This document shows positions 10,269 through 18,772 of a stretch of 64,000 nt of DNA, piece after piece. The notes beneath the pieces were generated by a model. It was not told the DNA's origin, searched no databases, and saw only the letters and a program-made list of their open reading frames with translations. Positions within the stretch are counted from its first letter, which is position 1. Every line of letters begins with the position of its first letter. Made by a program: the position numbers and the translations under genes. Origin of the DNA: Streptomyces hundungensis (GTDB taxonomy: Bacteria; Actinomycetota; Actinomycetes; Streptomycetales; Streptomycetaceae); NCBI RefSeq assembly GCF_003627815.1, contig NZ_CP032698.1, forward strand, positions 186,001 through 250,000, read 5' to 3'.

Positions 10269-11890
10269 GCGTGCGCTTCGACCCCGCCGGCATCCGCTCC
10301 GTCCTCACCGCACTCGACCGGCCCTGCTACGTGGTGACGGCCGCGGGACGCACCGGAGTCACCGACGAGCGGCCGGGCCCCGGCGTGCGCCTGGTGGCGG
10401 TGGCGGCCCCGGTGCATGTCCGGCACCTGGGTTCGCCCGCGTTCATTGACCGCCATGCGGTGCGCTCGCCCTACATGGCGGGTTCCATGGCGGGCGGCAT
10501 CTCCTCCGTGGAGCTGGTCGTGGCCATGGCCCGCGGCGGATATCTGGCGTCCTTCGGGGCCGCGGGGCTGCCCGCCGCCCGCGTCGAGGAGTTGGTCCGA
10601 AGGCTGCGGGACGAACTGGCCGACCTGCCCTGGGCCTGCAACCTCATCCACAGTCCTGCCGAACCCGCCGTCGAGCGCCGGTGCGTCGACCTGTATGTGC
10701 ACCACCGTGTGCCGTGTGTCGAAGCGTCCGCGTTCCTCCAGCCCACCATCGACCTGGTCCGCTACCGTGCCGCCGGGCTACATGAGGGGCCCGACGGCAC
10801 GGTCCGGGTCACGCATCGCGTCATCGGCAAAATCTCGCAGGCCAGTACGGCGGCCTTCTTTCTCCGTCCGGCCCCGGCGGAACTCGTGGACGAGCTCGTC
10901 CGGGACGGCCTTCTCACCTCCACCCAGGCGGAGTTGGCTCGGCGCGTGCCGCTGGCCGATGACATCACCGTGGAGGCCGACTCCGCCGGTCACACCGACC
11001 GGCGTCCCCTCGTCACCCAGCTTCCCCTCGTACTGGCGCTGCGGGACCGTGAGGCCCGCGAAGGGCGCCCGGGCGGCGAGGTCGCCGTCGGGGCGGCCGG
11101 CGGCATCGGCACTCCCCAGGCCGCGTTCGCGGCCTTCGCGCTGGGCGCCGACTACCTGGTCACAGGGTCCATCAACCAAGCCTGCGTCGAGGCCGGAACG
11201 TCCTCGCGGACCAAGGAGCTGCTCGCGTCGGCCGATGTCACCGACTACGCGATGGCACCCTCGGCCGACATGTTCGAGATGGGCGTGGACGTACAAGTAC
11301 TCAAGCGCGGCACGCTCTTCGCCGGACGAGCAGCCTGGCTGTACCGCCTCTACCGCACCCACGACGGCTTGGACGATCTGGCGCCGCACGACCGCCTGCG
11401 GCTGGAGGAACAGGTCCTGCGCCGACCGGTGGCGGAGGTCTGGGCCGATGTCGCCGACTATCTGCGGCAGCACCGGCCCGAGGAGGTGGAACGCGCCACC
11501 CGTGACCCCAAGGCGCGCATGGCTCTGCTGTTCCGGTGGTATCTGGGTCTGTCCTCCCGCTGGGCGGCGGACGGCGAGCCCGCCCGCGTCGGCGACTACC
11601 AGATCTGGTGCGGTCCCGCGATGGGCGCGTTCAACAGCTGGGTCCGAGGGTCCGCGTGGCAGGACCCGGGCAATCGCCGTGCCCCCGACGTCGCCTCGCG
11701 GCTCCTCGACGGGGCGGCCTACCACGCCCGTCTGGCACAACTGCGGTTCGCCGGAGTGCGCCTTCCGTCCTGGTGCACCGCCTACGGGCCGCCCGGGACC
11801 GACCCTCTCACCTCCGTGCCCTCCGACTCTCCGCCCAGCGTTCCGCGCCCCGCGGGCGCACAGGAGGAATCGCGACCGTGGTCCAGGTAG
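10265..11890 (+). CDS. pfaD-like: PfaD-like enoyl reductase, FMN-dependent
   Basis: A 541-aa protein of the PfaD family (nitronate monooxygenase-like TIM barrel) that acts in trans as the enoyl reductase of PUFA-type synthases. Visible family features are the early SPYMAGSMAGGISSVELV segment, the long barrel middle and the flavin-phosphate region AAGGIGTPQAAFAAFALGAD..TGSINQ near residues 278-305. The length is usual for the family. The ATG at 10265 overlaps the upstream stop (ATGA), so it is co-translated with the dehydratase, and the next gene starts inside its last 13 bases. Complete family motifs and operon position make the call firm. Which double bonds it leaves unreduced cannot be read from sequence. 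Confidence 0.92.
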   Translation: MSVRFDPAGIRSVLTALDRPCYVVTAAGRTGVTDERPGPGVRLVAVAAPVHVRHLGSPAFIDRHAVRSPYMAGSMAGGISSVELVVAMARGGYLASFGAAGLPAARVEELVRRLRDELADLPWACNLIHSPAEPAVERRCVDLYVHHRVPCVEASAFLQPTIDLVRYRAAGLHEGPDGTVRVTHRVIGKISQASTAAFFLRPAPAELVDELVRDGLLTSTQAELARRVPLADDITVEADSAGHTDRRPLVTQLPLVLALRDREAREGRPGGEVAVGAAGGIGTPQAAFAAFALGADYLVTGSINQACVEAGTSSRTKELLASADVTDYAMAPSADMFEMGVDVQVLKRGTLFAGRAAWLYRLYRTHDGLDDLAPHDRLRLEEQVLRRPVAEVWADVADYLRQHRPEEVERATRDPKARMALLFRWYLGLSSRWAADGEPARVGDYQIWCGPAMGAFNSWVRGSAWQDPGNRRAPDVASRLLDGAAYHARLAQLRFAGVRLPSWCTAYGPPGTDPLTSVPSDSPPSVPRPAGAQEESRPWSR

Positions 11891-12777
11891 ACGCCTTCTG
11901 GGCATACGCGATCGGGGCGGGTTGCGCCTTGGCCGGTGCAGAACAACTGCGGCTCGCCACCGGAGACACCATCCGGCAACGGGCTGTGCGCGCCGGCCGT
12001 CTGACCGCCGTTCTGCTGTTCATGGGTCTGCTCTTCACCCCCATGGGCATGTGGCTGGCGATCCGCTTCCCCGGCTGGGAGACCATGTACACGGCCCAAG
12101 AGCTGCCGCCTTGGGGACTGGCCCTGTTCAGTGCCGGCATCACCGCGAGCACCGCGCTCGGCTATCTGTGCGTCCACCGCCTGCTGAGGGACGACCGGGT
12201 GTGGGCCGCATCCCTCCAGCTCCTCGGCGCCTACGTGGGCGTGTTCATCGTGCTCCTCCATGGTTGGGACGGCTCCGGCCTCCACCGCTTTCTGGCACCT
12301 GCCCCACAGCCGTCCTTCTCCAGTGAACCGACCCCAGGCGCACACGAGTTGATGACCTGGCTGCGCTCGTCCATCGCCTCCTCGCTGCTGCTGATGGCGC
12401 TCGTGTTCCTCCCGGCACTGCTCTGGCTGAACGCGTGGGCGCACACCGGCGATGTCCGCGACCGGTCCGCTCCTTGGGCTCCGGGCGTCCGGTTGCCCGG
12501 CCTTCGGGGCGTCCGGCGAATGGTGGTCATCATCCTCGGGCCCTGCCTGGTCCTGGCCGTCGCGGCTCATCTGGCGGTCACGGAATGCGGAGTCCTGTTC
12601 GGGGGGCTCCTCTGGTCGGCCGCTGCCGGTCTCACGCTGCATCCGCGCGGGCCCCTGGCCGGTCACTGCCGCCGCATCGTCCTGCCCTCCGTCCACGGCC
12701 CCAGATGTGCCGACGCGCTTTCCCCGCCACCCGCCCCCGTGGCGACCGCGGCCCCCCGCGCAGCGACCCGGCCATGA
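11878..12777 (+). CDS. Multi-spanning membrane protein of the lipid operon
   Basis: A 299-aa protein starting at GTG with GGAGG 10 bases upstream, overlapping the enoyl reductase gene by 13 bp. It has about six to seven hydrophobic spans (for example near residues 5-20, 37-57, 76-97, 108-126, 160-180 and 217-240) and a soluble Pro/Ala-rich tail. No catalytic motif or known family was recognised. Its coupling to the synthase genes suggests work on or transport of the lipid product in the membrane, but that is inference only. Confidence 0.75.
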   Translation: MVQVDAFWAYAIGAGCALAGAEQLRLATGDTIRQRAVRAGRLTAVLLFMGLLFTPMGMWLAIRFPGWETMYTAQELPPWGLALFSAGITASTALGYLCVHRLLRDDRVWAASLQLLGAYVGVFIVLLHGWDGSGLHRFLAPAPQPSFSSEPTPGAHELMTWLRSSIASSLLLMALVFLPALLWLNAWAHTGDVRDRSAPWAPGVRLPGLRGVRRMVVIILGPCLVLAVAAHLAVTECGVLFGGLLWSAAAGLTLHPRGPLAGHCRRIVLPSVHGPRCADALSPPPAPVATAAPRAATRP

Positions 12778-12813
12778 CCCGCCGACACCTCACTCCCCAG
12801 GGAGCCGCCCAGC

Positions 12814-14145
12814 ATGCGTCCGTGCCCCTACACCTACAGGGAGTTGCTCGGCCCCGTCGTGGCCCGCGCCCTCGCCGCGGCCACCTTGCCGACCGCGTCC
12901 CACGACGCCGCCCCCATGCACAGCGGCATGTCGAGCCGTCCTGCGCCACCGCCGCCGACATGCTCCGCTGCCGACGCCCGCGAGGCCGTCGCCCGGGCGC
13001 GCGAGGCGCACCAAACCTGGCTGGCGGCCGGAGCCGAAGCCAGGGGCGCCGCGATCACCCGCCTACGTGCGGAGGTCTCCCTACGGAGGCACGTACTTGA
13101 AGGAGCGTTGGGCCACAGCACGGGACTCGGCGCGGCAGACGCGGCGGAGGAGTGCTGGGACGCCGACCGAGTACTGCGTCACGGCACGGGCGGTTTCGGA
13201 GCGGCGCTGCACAGATGGAGCCGCTTGCCCCACCGCGTACACGTCCCGGACCGCCTCGACGTCACTCCAGCGGTGACCGTCTCCTACGGAGACGACGCCC
13301 GCCCTCTGGCCTCCCTGTTCGAAGGCGCGCTGCCCGCCCTGCTGAGAGGCGGCGCGGTGGTCACCGAGGTGAGTGCGCGCAGCGCACCGACGGCCCTGAC
13401 GGTGTCGGCCCTGGCCCGAGACGCGGGCCTGCCGCCCGGCGCGTGGCAGGTGGTCGTACGCGGCGAGGCAGCGGACGGCATCCGCGACGCAGGACTGCGC
13501 GCCGTCCTCGCCGAACACGCCGACGCATTGGCCTCGTTGTGCTGCCCGCCGGGCGCGGTCGGGACGGATCGTCCACGGCCACCGTGCATGCTCGTGCTGC
13601 GGCACGACGGCAGCGCCCGTGCGGCGGCACGCGGAGCCGTACGGGGCTGCTTCACCCGCGCCGGCCGCGGCTGCGCCGCCACACCGCTCATCGTGGTCCA
13701 CGCATCACGCGCCGAGGACTTCCTGGAGAACTTCATCCACCGGGCGGCCTCCTTCACCGGGACGACAGCGTTGGCGAACGAACGTCAATACATCCGCCTG
13801 ACGGAATGGACGGACACCGCCGTCGCGGCCGGGGCTCGGGCCCTCGTTCCCCGCCCGCGCGCGGCAGGGAACCGTCCCGGCGGCGCGCCGCCCGTACCCG
13901 ACCCCGTCATCCTCACCGACCCCGGCCACCTGCACGACGTACGGCCGGACATCCCGCTGGGGCCGGTCGCCCTCGTGCTGCGCTTCACCCGCTGGGCAGA
14001 GGTTCTGGACCATGCCCGCCACACCGGACGCCACCTGAGCGTCTTCACCCGCACACGACTCTCCCAACTGGTCCCCCAATTCGCCGGCTTGCCCGCCCAC
14101 CGCATTCACCTGAACCAGCCACCCCGGCCCGGCCTGCTCCCCTGA
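12814..14145 (+). CDS. Aldehyde-dehydrogenase-superfamily protein with degenerate active site
   Basis: A 443-aa protein in the lipid operon, 36 bp after the membrane-protein gene. The fold shows in LFEGALPALLRGGAVV and DAGLPPGAWQVVV, which match the nucleotide-binding part of aldehyde dehydrogenases. GCFTRAGRGCAATPLIVVH matches the catalytic loop FxNxGQxC with the nucleophile at C287. The ELGGK motif that carries the general-base Glu is missing; the aligned stretch reads RPRPPCMLVL. Loss of that Glu is seen in acyl-transferring and CoA-acylating members, which form or use thioesters instead of hydrolysing them. A reductive or acyl-transfer step on the synthase product would fit. An inactive paralogue is the alternative. 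Confidence 0.7.
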   Translation: MRPCPYTYRELLGPVVARALAAATLPTASHDAAPMHSGMSSRPAPPPPTCSAADAREAVARAREAHQTWLAAGAEARGAAITRLRAEVSLRRHVLEGALGHSTGLGAADAAEECWDADRVLRHGTGGFGAALHRWSRLPHRVHVPDRLDVTPAVTVSYGDDARPLASLFEGALPALLRGGAVVTEVSARSAPTALTVSALARDAGLPPGAWQVVVRGEAADGIRDAGLRAVLAEHADALASLCCPPGAVGTDRPRPPCMLVLRHDGSARAAARGAVRGCFTRAGRGCAATPLIVVHASRAEDFLENFIHRAASFTGTTALANERQYIRLTEWTDTAVAAGARALVPRPRAAGNRPGGAPPVPDPVILTDPGHLHDVRPDIPLGPVALVLRFTRWAEVLDHARHTGRHLSVFTRTRLSQLVPQFAGLPAHRIHLNQPPRPGLLP

Positions 14146-14217
14146 TCTCACCGCTGGGGACGAGTCGACCTCTTGTCGGTGACGGAGCTGCGACACCCAG
14201 CACTCGGAAAGGACACC

Positions 14218-14916
14218 ATGCGTTTCCCGCGCCTCGAACGCACCACGGGGAGGAACCCGTCATCGGCTTCGGATTACCCGGCCGAGCCCCAGCCCGATGA
14301 CGCGCCTCCCGTCTCCGATCCCCTACCGCGCACGTCGGGAACGGACTGGCGGCGCTTCGCTCTCGTGGCGGCCGTCGCCGCCGTGCTGGCCGCAGCCGTC
14401 GCCGGCACCACCACCGCGGTCGCCCTGCCGGTCTCCTTCTCCGTCGCGGGCAGCTCGTTCCAGGTGTCCGCGGAGCACCTCCACGGCAAAGGCGCCGTAC
14501 AGTTCGCCGCGTTCACCCGGGACGCCTCCGGTTCGAACCACCCCGTGGCTGTCGCCGGCATCAACAGCGCCAGTATGAGCCAGCTGTGCGAGTCCTCGGT
14601 GGCGCACACTCCCTTCGGGTCCGTCACCCTCACCATCCGGTCGGGCGACACCGAACCCGTGATCGCCCGTAACCTGGTCCTCGACCTCGACCACCTCGAC
14701 GGCGACCTGCGCTTCGGCCACGCCGAACTGGGCCGCGACGCCGGGGAGTTGGACGCCGTCCCCGGCGTACACGGCACACCTGGGGCCTTCGGACAGCAGG
14801 CCCAGACCCTGGACATCGACGGGATGCGGCTCACTTCGTGGTCCGTGACGGCGGGCTCCTTCGACCTGCGCGGAGCACGCATGTCCGTGCGGGGCGGTGA
14901 CCACCCGTGCTTCTGA
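14218..14916 (+). CDS. DUF6230 family protein
   Basis: A 232-aa protein; the ATG at 14218 follows GGAAAGGA. After ~55 residues rich in Pro/Asp/Arg comes one membrane span (ALVAAVAAVLAAAVAGTTTAV), then an extracytoplasmic domain beginning LPVSFSVAGSSFQVSAEHLHG, which is characteristic of the Streptomyces DUF6230 family. The C-terminal part is beta-rich with SFDLRGARMSV. The function of the family is unknown; it commonly neighbours DUF6114, as here. It overlaps the next gene by 10 bp. It probably sits in the membrane facing outward. The four flanking genes suggest a structural or lipid-handling role, which is not demonstrable from sequence. Confidence 0.85.
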   Translation: MRFPRLERTTGRNPSSASDYPAEPQPDDAPPVSDPLPRTSGTDWRRFALVAAVAAVLAAAVAGTTTAVALPVSFSVAGSSFQVSAEHLHGKGAVQFAAFTRDASGSNHPVAVAGINSASMSQLCESSVAHTPFGSVTLTIRSGDTEPVIARNLVLDLDHLDGDLRFGHAELGRDAGELDAVPGVHGTPGAFGQQAQTLDIDGMRLTSWSVTAGSFDLRGARMSVRGGDHPCF

Positions 14917-15260
14917 AACGGTGCTTGGCCGGGCGGCCGTCGGGCGCCGCCCTCATCGTGCTCGCCTCAGCGGGAGAAATGGCGTCCTTCCCACTCGGAC
15001 GGCCGTCCTACCTCGCCCTCCAGGGCTCCAATGGCGCGCTCGCCCTCGCGGTGGCGGCCGGACTGGCCGTATGCGGCGTACACATGTGGCTCGTGCCGAC
15101 CCGGGCCGCCCGCAGTGGGTGGGCGGCCATCGCACTGGGCGTGGTGTCCTACCCGTTCGCCAACCTTGGCGGATTCCTCATCGGTATGGCACTCGCTCTG
15201 GTGGGAGGCGCACTGGCAGCCGCGTGGCGGACGGCTCCTGCGCACCCCGACGCAACGTGA
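14907..15260 (+). CDS. DUF6114 family membrane protein
   Basis: A 117-aa protein starting at GTG inside the end of the DUF6230 gene. It has three to four hydrophobic spans with helix-breaking Gly/Pro (AALIVLASAGEMASFPLG, ALAVAAGLAVCGVHMWL, WAAIALGVVSYPFANLGGFLIGMALALVGG), the pattern of DUF6114 proteins. DUF6230 and DUF6114 usually occur as neighbours in Streptomyces. Function unknown; probably a membrane partner of the preceding protein. Its TGA overlaps the next GTG (GTGA). Confidence 0.85.
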   Translation: MLLKRCLAGRPSGAALIVLASAGEMASFPLGRPSYLALQGSNGALALAVAAGLAVCGVHMWLVPTRAARSGWAAIALGVVSYPFANLGGFLIGMALALVGGALAAAWRTAPAHPDAT

Positions 15261-15787
15261 CGCGTGCCCCGGGCCACCGGAGGGGCGTCCGGTGGCTGCC
15301 GTTCACCCTCGGCGTCCACCTCGTCTTCTCACTCACCTCCCCCCTGATTCCGGCGGCGGCGCAGTCCCCGCACGCGCAACCGCGCCACGCCCCGGCCCCC
15401 ACCGTCACCCTGTACGGCGAATCCCTCACCGCCCGGGGCTTGTTGTGCTTCCCGCTACCGGACCGTCCCGGCGCTCCCGCATCCTGCACAGCCCGATCCA
15501 TGGAGGTACGGCGCCCACGCCTGGTCATCGGCGGTGGCGATCAGGGGAAGGTGTGCGTGCACGCGGACCGGGCGCTGCTCAGTGGCGTCCGCTTCCACGC
15601 CGGGGTTCTCCGCGGCCGTCTTCTGGGCCTCCTCCCCCTGTCCCTGCCCACCAACGCGGTCCCGCCCGTCCCGATCCCCTACCTCGCCATGGACCGTGTC
15701 GAAGCACGCGGACTGGGGCTCACCGCGGTGGCCGTCTCGCTGGAACGGGCGCGGGTGGGCATGACGGCACAGGAACCGTGTACGTAG
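15257..15787 (+). CDS. Secreted protein, last gene of the lipid operon
   Basis: A 176-aa protein whose GTG overlaps the DUF6114 stop. A Sec signal is visible at residues ~14-38 (LPFTLGVHLVFSLTSPLIPA, then AAAQS). The mature part has two cysteines near SCTARSMEV and GKVCVH, and repeated beta-like segments (LLGLLPLSLPTNAVPP). It resembles the extracytoplasmic part of DUF6230 proteins in composition, but no family was recognised. Translational coupling of the last three genes suggests they act as one surface unit. An opposing reading frame overlaps its end but is not convincing there. Confidence 0.7.
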   Translation: MTRAPGHRRGVRWLPFTLGVHLVFSLTSPLIPAAAQSPHAQPRHAPAPTVTLYGESLTARGLLCFPLPDRPGAPASCTARSMEVRRPRLVIGGGDQGKVCVHADRALLSGVRFHAGVLRGRLLGLLPLSLPTNAVPPVPIPYLAMDRVEARGLGLTAVAVSLERARVGMTAQEPCT

Positions 15788-15830
15788 CGGGCCTTGGCGA
15801 CTGCGGTAGCGCCCGCCCGGGCGCACTTCG

Positions 15831-16521
15831 TCAGCCCCCGGGCGGAGGCAGAGGCCCCAGCGGCCCCAGATCCAGGTTGAGCTCCAGCAAGCGTCTGCCC
15901 GGGCGCCAAGTTCGGCTCTGGGTCCACTGGACGGTTCACCGTGATGGCACGCCGGGTCCTTCCGCTTCGTGGCCGTACCTGATGGACATCGCGGTTCATA
16001 CGGGCCAGGCCCTTGTCCAGGGCGTTTGGTTCGAGCGTGGGGTGACTCGCGGCCAGTGGATCGCCCGGCGAGAACAGTTGGTGCTTCAGCGCGGCGAGGT
16101 CGAGACCGGTGACGTCGTGGGCGGCAAGAGCCAGGGCACCTCGGAGGCCCCCGTGGTTGTTCTCCGTGAGCGGTGCCATGAGCTTGACGCTCTCTTGTAT
16201 CGCGTTGAAATCCGGCGTCAGCGCCTTGCGTATCGTGCCCATCGCCTTGGTGGACAGCGAATCAGGGGCCCTGAGCCGACCGGCACCGTGCAGGATCGCC
16301 GCGAGACCTCCCAACAGATGCGCGCCCGTGGCCATTTGGATCACGCTGCAGCCAAGGGTCAGCAGGCTGTCCAGGGTGGAGGGAGCGTCGAAGCCGTCGG
16401 TCGTTGGGTTCGGTGGCTGGGGCGTCTCGGTGAGCCTGCTCTCGTCGGCCGGCTCCGGCACCATTAGACCGGCCAGCAGCCGGAGTTGGACCAACACATG
16501 CCGCTCGTCCTCCGCCAGCAC
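15831..16521 (-). pseudogene. Hypothetical protein gene, probably frameshifted near its 3' end
   Basis: On the reverse strand codon use is strongly coding from a possible GTG at 16521 (VLAEDERHVL) to about 15960, giving an alpha-helical protein with GCSVIQMATGAHLLGGLAAI and KALTPDFNAIQESVKLMAPL. After ~15950 the natural frame appears to shift by one base: the -1 frame ends in a plausible tail LLELNLDLGPLGPLPPPGG with a stop at 15831-15833. The original frame instead runs on into the neighbouring secreted-protein gene on the other strand. The start is uncertain. No family was recognised. It may be decayed, or a sequencing indel may have split it. Confidence 0.5.
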
Positions 16522-17067
16522 GATCGGCCCGGGTCCCGGGTCTGTCGACTCGCCTCCAGTGCATACCGGTTGCTCCTCGCACCATGATCCCTCACGTATG
16601 GGCCGAGCTGATGCCACCGTCGCGCGCCCGGCACCCGGTCCGCTCGGGCCGGACGGTGCCCCGGCAAGGATCGTTCGGCCCTGTCCGTGGCGCCGCCCCT
16701 GGCCCGGAACGAGACGCCAGGAGACACCCTTGCGGGCAACCGGAATCGCAGCCCGTGCTTCCACTGGCGATCGGCCCCGTGGGGCAGGCCGGGCGCACGC
16801 GACACGCCCCTTCGCGCCACACGCGGACGTACTCGGCCGCGGTCGGCGCCGTCCGGCGGGGTCCGCCTCGCTGACACGCGGCCAGGACGCCGGTCGCACT
16901 CGAGCGGTCGGCGCCACTGGTGCCAGCGATGCGTCTGGTTTCGGTATTTCCGGCGTGCACCACGCTCGGAGACCCAGGATCAATGACCCCACTGGACAGT
17001 TGATCTCCGCATAGATAGTCTCTGCATAGATCACCGGATCGCGGATCAACGAACCAAGGAGACCACC
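16522..17067. promoter_or_regulatory. Intergenic region with a direct repeat before the SRPBCC-MarR pair
   Basis: This 546-bp gap holds no convincing gene. Close to the downstream start, GCATAGAT occurs twice, at 17009-17016 and 17024-17031 (15 bp apart), in an AT-rich island inside GC-rich DNA. This is the likely promoter/operator of the SRPBCC-MarR operon, and the MarR protein encoded there is the obvious candidate to bind it. Upstream of 16990 nothing recognisable was seen. Confidence 0.4.
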
Positions 17068-17487
17068 ATGTGGGTGTACGAGCACGGCATCGAGACCGGC
17101 GCCGCACGCGAGGCGATCTGGCGGCTTTGGGCCGACGTGGAGAACTGGGGTGCGTGGAACGCCGAGATCGAGAAGATCGAGTTCCGGGGCCCGTTCGCCG
17201 AAGGCGCCGAGATCACGATGACCCCTCCCGGGGACGAGCCGGTGGCCCTGCGTGTCACCGAAGTCAGCGAGGGCGAACTGTTCACCGACGAGGCCCGCTT
17301 CGACGATCTCGTCCTGCGCACCACCCATCGCCTCCTCCCGCTCGACGAGGGACGCACCCGGGTGGTGTACCGAATGGAGATCACCGGTGACGGCGCGGAC
17401 GAGGTCGGCCCTCAGATCGGTCCGGGCATCACCGCGGACTGGCCCGAGACCATGGCCGCGCTGGTCGACCTCGCGGCACGGAGCTGA
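17068..17487 (+). CDS. SRPBCC family protein
   Basis: A 139-aa single-domain protein of the START/Bet v1-like SRPBCC superfamily, which binds hydrophobic ligands in a helix-grip fold. Typical features are the N-terminal IETGAAREAIWRLWADVENW, the beta strands in between, and the long C-terminal helix WPETMAALVDLAARS. AAGGAGACC before the ATG gives a ribosome site. It is followed almost directly (5 bp) by a MarR regulator, so the two are co-transcribed. The ligand is unknown; Streptomyces members include polyketide cyclases and coenzyme-binding proteins. Confidence 0.85.
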   Translation: MWVYEHGIETGAAREAIWRLWADVENWGAWNAEIEKIEFRGPFAEGAEITMTPPGDEPVALRVTEVSEGELFTDEARFDDLVLRTTHRLLPLDEGRTRVVYRMEITGDGADEVGPQIGPGITADWPETMAALVDLAARS

Positions 17488-17492
17488 GGGCA

Positions 17493-17915
17493 TTGCGGCC
17501 CGAGGAGAGTCCTGGCCTCCTGCTCTGGCACGCCACCCTGCGATGGCAGCGCGGCATCGCCGTAGCCCTGACGCCTCTTGGTCTGACCCACGTGCAGTTC
17601 GTGCTCCTCGCCTGCGCCTGGTGGCTGAACAGCCAGGGCGAGCACCCCAACCAACTGGCGCTCGCCCGCCAGGCGGGCACCGACGTCAAGATGACCTCCC
17701 AGGTACTGCGCACCCTGGAACAGAAGGGTCTGGTCGAACGCGAGGTCGACCCCACTGACACGCGCGCCAAGCGACTGCGCGTCACCAGCCTTGGCGCCGA
17801 CCTGGCCCCTCGTGCGATCGCCGCCGTCGAACGGGTCGACGCGCAGTTCTTCGAGCCCGTCCCTCTCGACGACGCGATTGCTCTGCTCGGCCGCCTGGCT
17901 CATCCCGATGCCTGA
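17493..17915 (+). CDS. MarR family transcriptional regulator
   Basis: A 140-aa winged-helix regulator. The core is GLTHVQFVLLACAWWLNSQG, NQLALARQAGTDVKMTSQVL (recognition helix), then the wing EQKGLVEREVDPTDTRAKRL, as in MarR proteins. The TTG start at 17493 is the best available: GGAGCTGAGG lies just upstream and no ATG or GTG is in frame. It lies directly downstream of the SRPBCC gene and probably controls both through the repeat upstream at 17009-17031. No effector can be named. Confidence 0.88.
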   Translation: MRPEESPGLLLWHATLRWQRGIAVALTPLGLTHVQFVLLACAWWLNSQGEHPNQLALARQAGTDVKMTSQVLRTLEQKGLVEREVDPTDTRAKRLRVTSLGADLAPRAIAAVERVDAQFFEPVPLDDAIALLGRLAHPDA

Positions 17916-18099
17916 ACTGGGCACCGTTGGCCGGGAGTAGGGGGCGGGGGCCGGAGGTCGAGCTGGGGGCGAGTCCGGCACCGTTCGATGACTCCACGGC
18001 GACCTTCAACGGGAAGCAGCCCATTGCTCTGATCAACGGGCGGGCTTCCGTGCTCGAAGAGGAACCGCGCGGACGCTGGGCGTCCCCCATGGTGGCTGA

Positions 18100-18666
18100 T
18101 CAATCCCGGGTCAGCGTGTCCAGGAGTTCACGGCCGCGCCGCCAAGAGCCCAGTCCGCTGGCGGAGTTGAGGTGGCCGTACGCACCCGCCAGATGCCACC
18201 GCGCATCCCACCGCAGTGCCAAACCGGCGGACACCTCGGAGGTGCAGAACGGGTCATTGGCGCTGGCCACCACCAGGGTCGGGTACGGCAACGGTCGTGC
18301 CGACACCTCGACGAACGTCGCGGCCACCTGGCGCGGGAACACCGGAGCCCTCGGGTCGGGCGGTGCGACGAGGAATGCGCCGCCCACCGGGCTGGAGGGA
18401 TTGCGGTCCAGCCAGGTGGACACAGCCCAACAGCCCAGGCTGTGGGCCACCAGCACAATGTGGCTGTCCCGCCGGGAAGCGTCGTCGTACGCCTCCTGAA
18501 CAGCCCCGACCCAGTCGTCCAGCTCGGGGGCGGACCACGAGACCGGGGAGATCCTCACCGCCGAGGTGCCCCACTGCCGCTCCCACAAGGTCTGCCAGTG
18601 CTGTTCGTCCGAGCCGTCGATACCCGGGACGACGACGTACGCGACCACTTCCCACCACCGTTTCAC
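18100..18666 (-). CDS. RBBP9/YdeN family alpha/beta hydrolase
   Basis: A 188-aa serine hydrolase of the small RBBP9/YdeN family. The signature parts are all present: VPGIDGSDEQHWQTLWE near the N-terminus, nucleophile elbow VAHSLGCWAV, acid loop ASANDPFC, and the C-terminal GAYGHLNSASGLGSW with the catalytic His. Length is usual for the family. It starts at GTG. It is divergent from the Lrp/AsnC gene (106 bp apart), which may regulate it. The substrate is unknown. Confidence 0.9.
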   Translation of the reverse strand: MKRWWEVVAYVVVPGIDGSDEQHWQTLWERQWGTSAVRISPVSWSAPELDDWVGAVQEAYDDASRRDSHIVLVAHSLGCWAVSTWLDRNPSSPVGGAFLVAPPDPRAPVFPRQVAATFVEVSARPLPYPTLVVASANDPFCTSEVSAGLALRWDARWHLAGAYGHLNSASGLGSWRRGRELLDTLTRD

Positions 18667-18772
18667 TCGTCACCCCCTGCCATCCTCAGGGGCGCCTGGT
18701 GCGCACTCTGTTGGATGCATCGGAGCAGCGGCGGCCACGGAAGTGATCTCAAAGAAAGCGGTGCGGACAACG

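Noticed and set aside
15679..17493. A single 604-codon reverse-strand gene across 15679-17493
   Set aside because: Only the middle part (about 15950-16521) has coding-like composition. The right part is antisense to the SRPBCC gene and the left end antisense to the secreted protein of the lipid operon.
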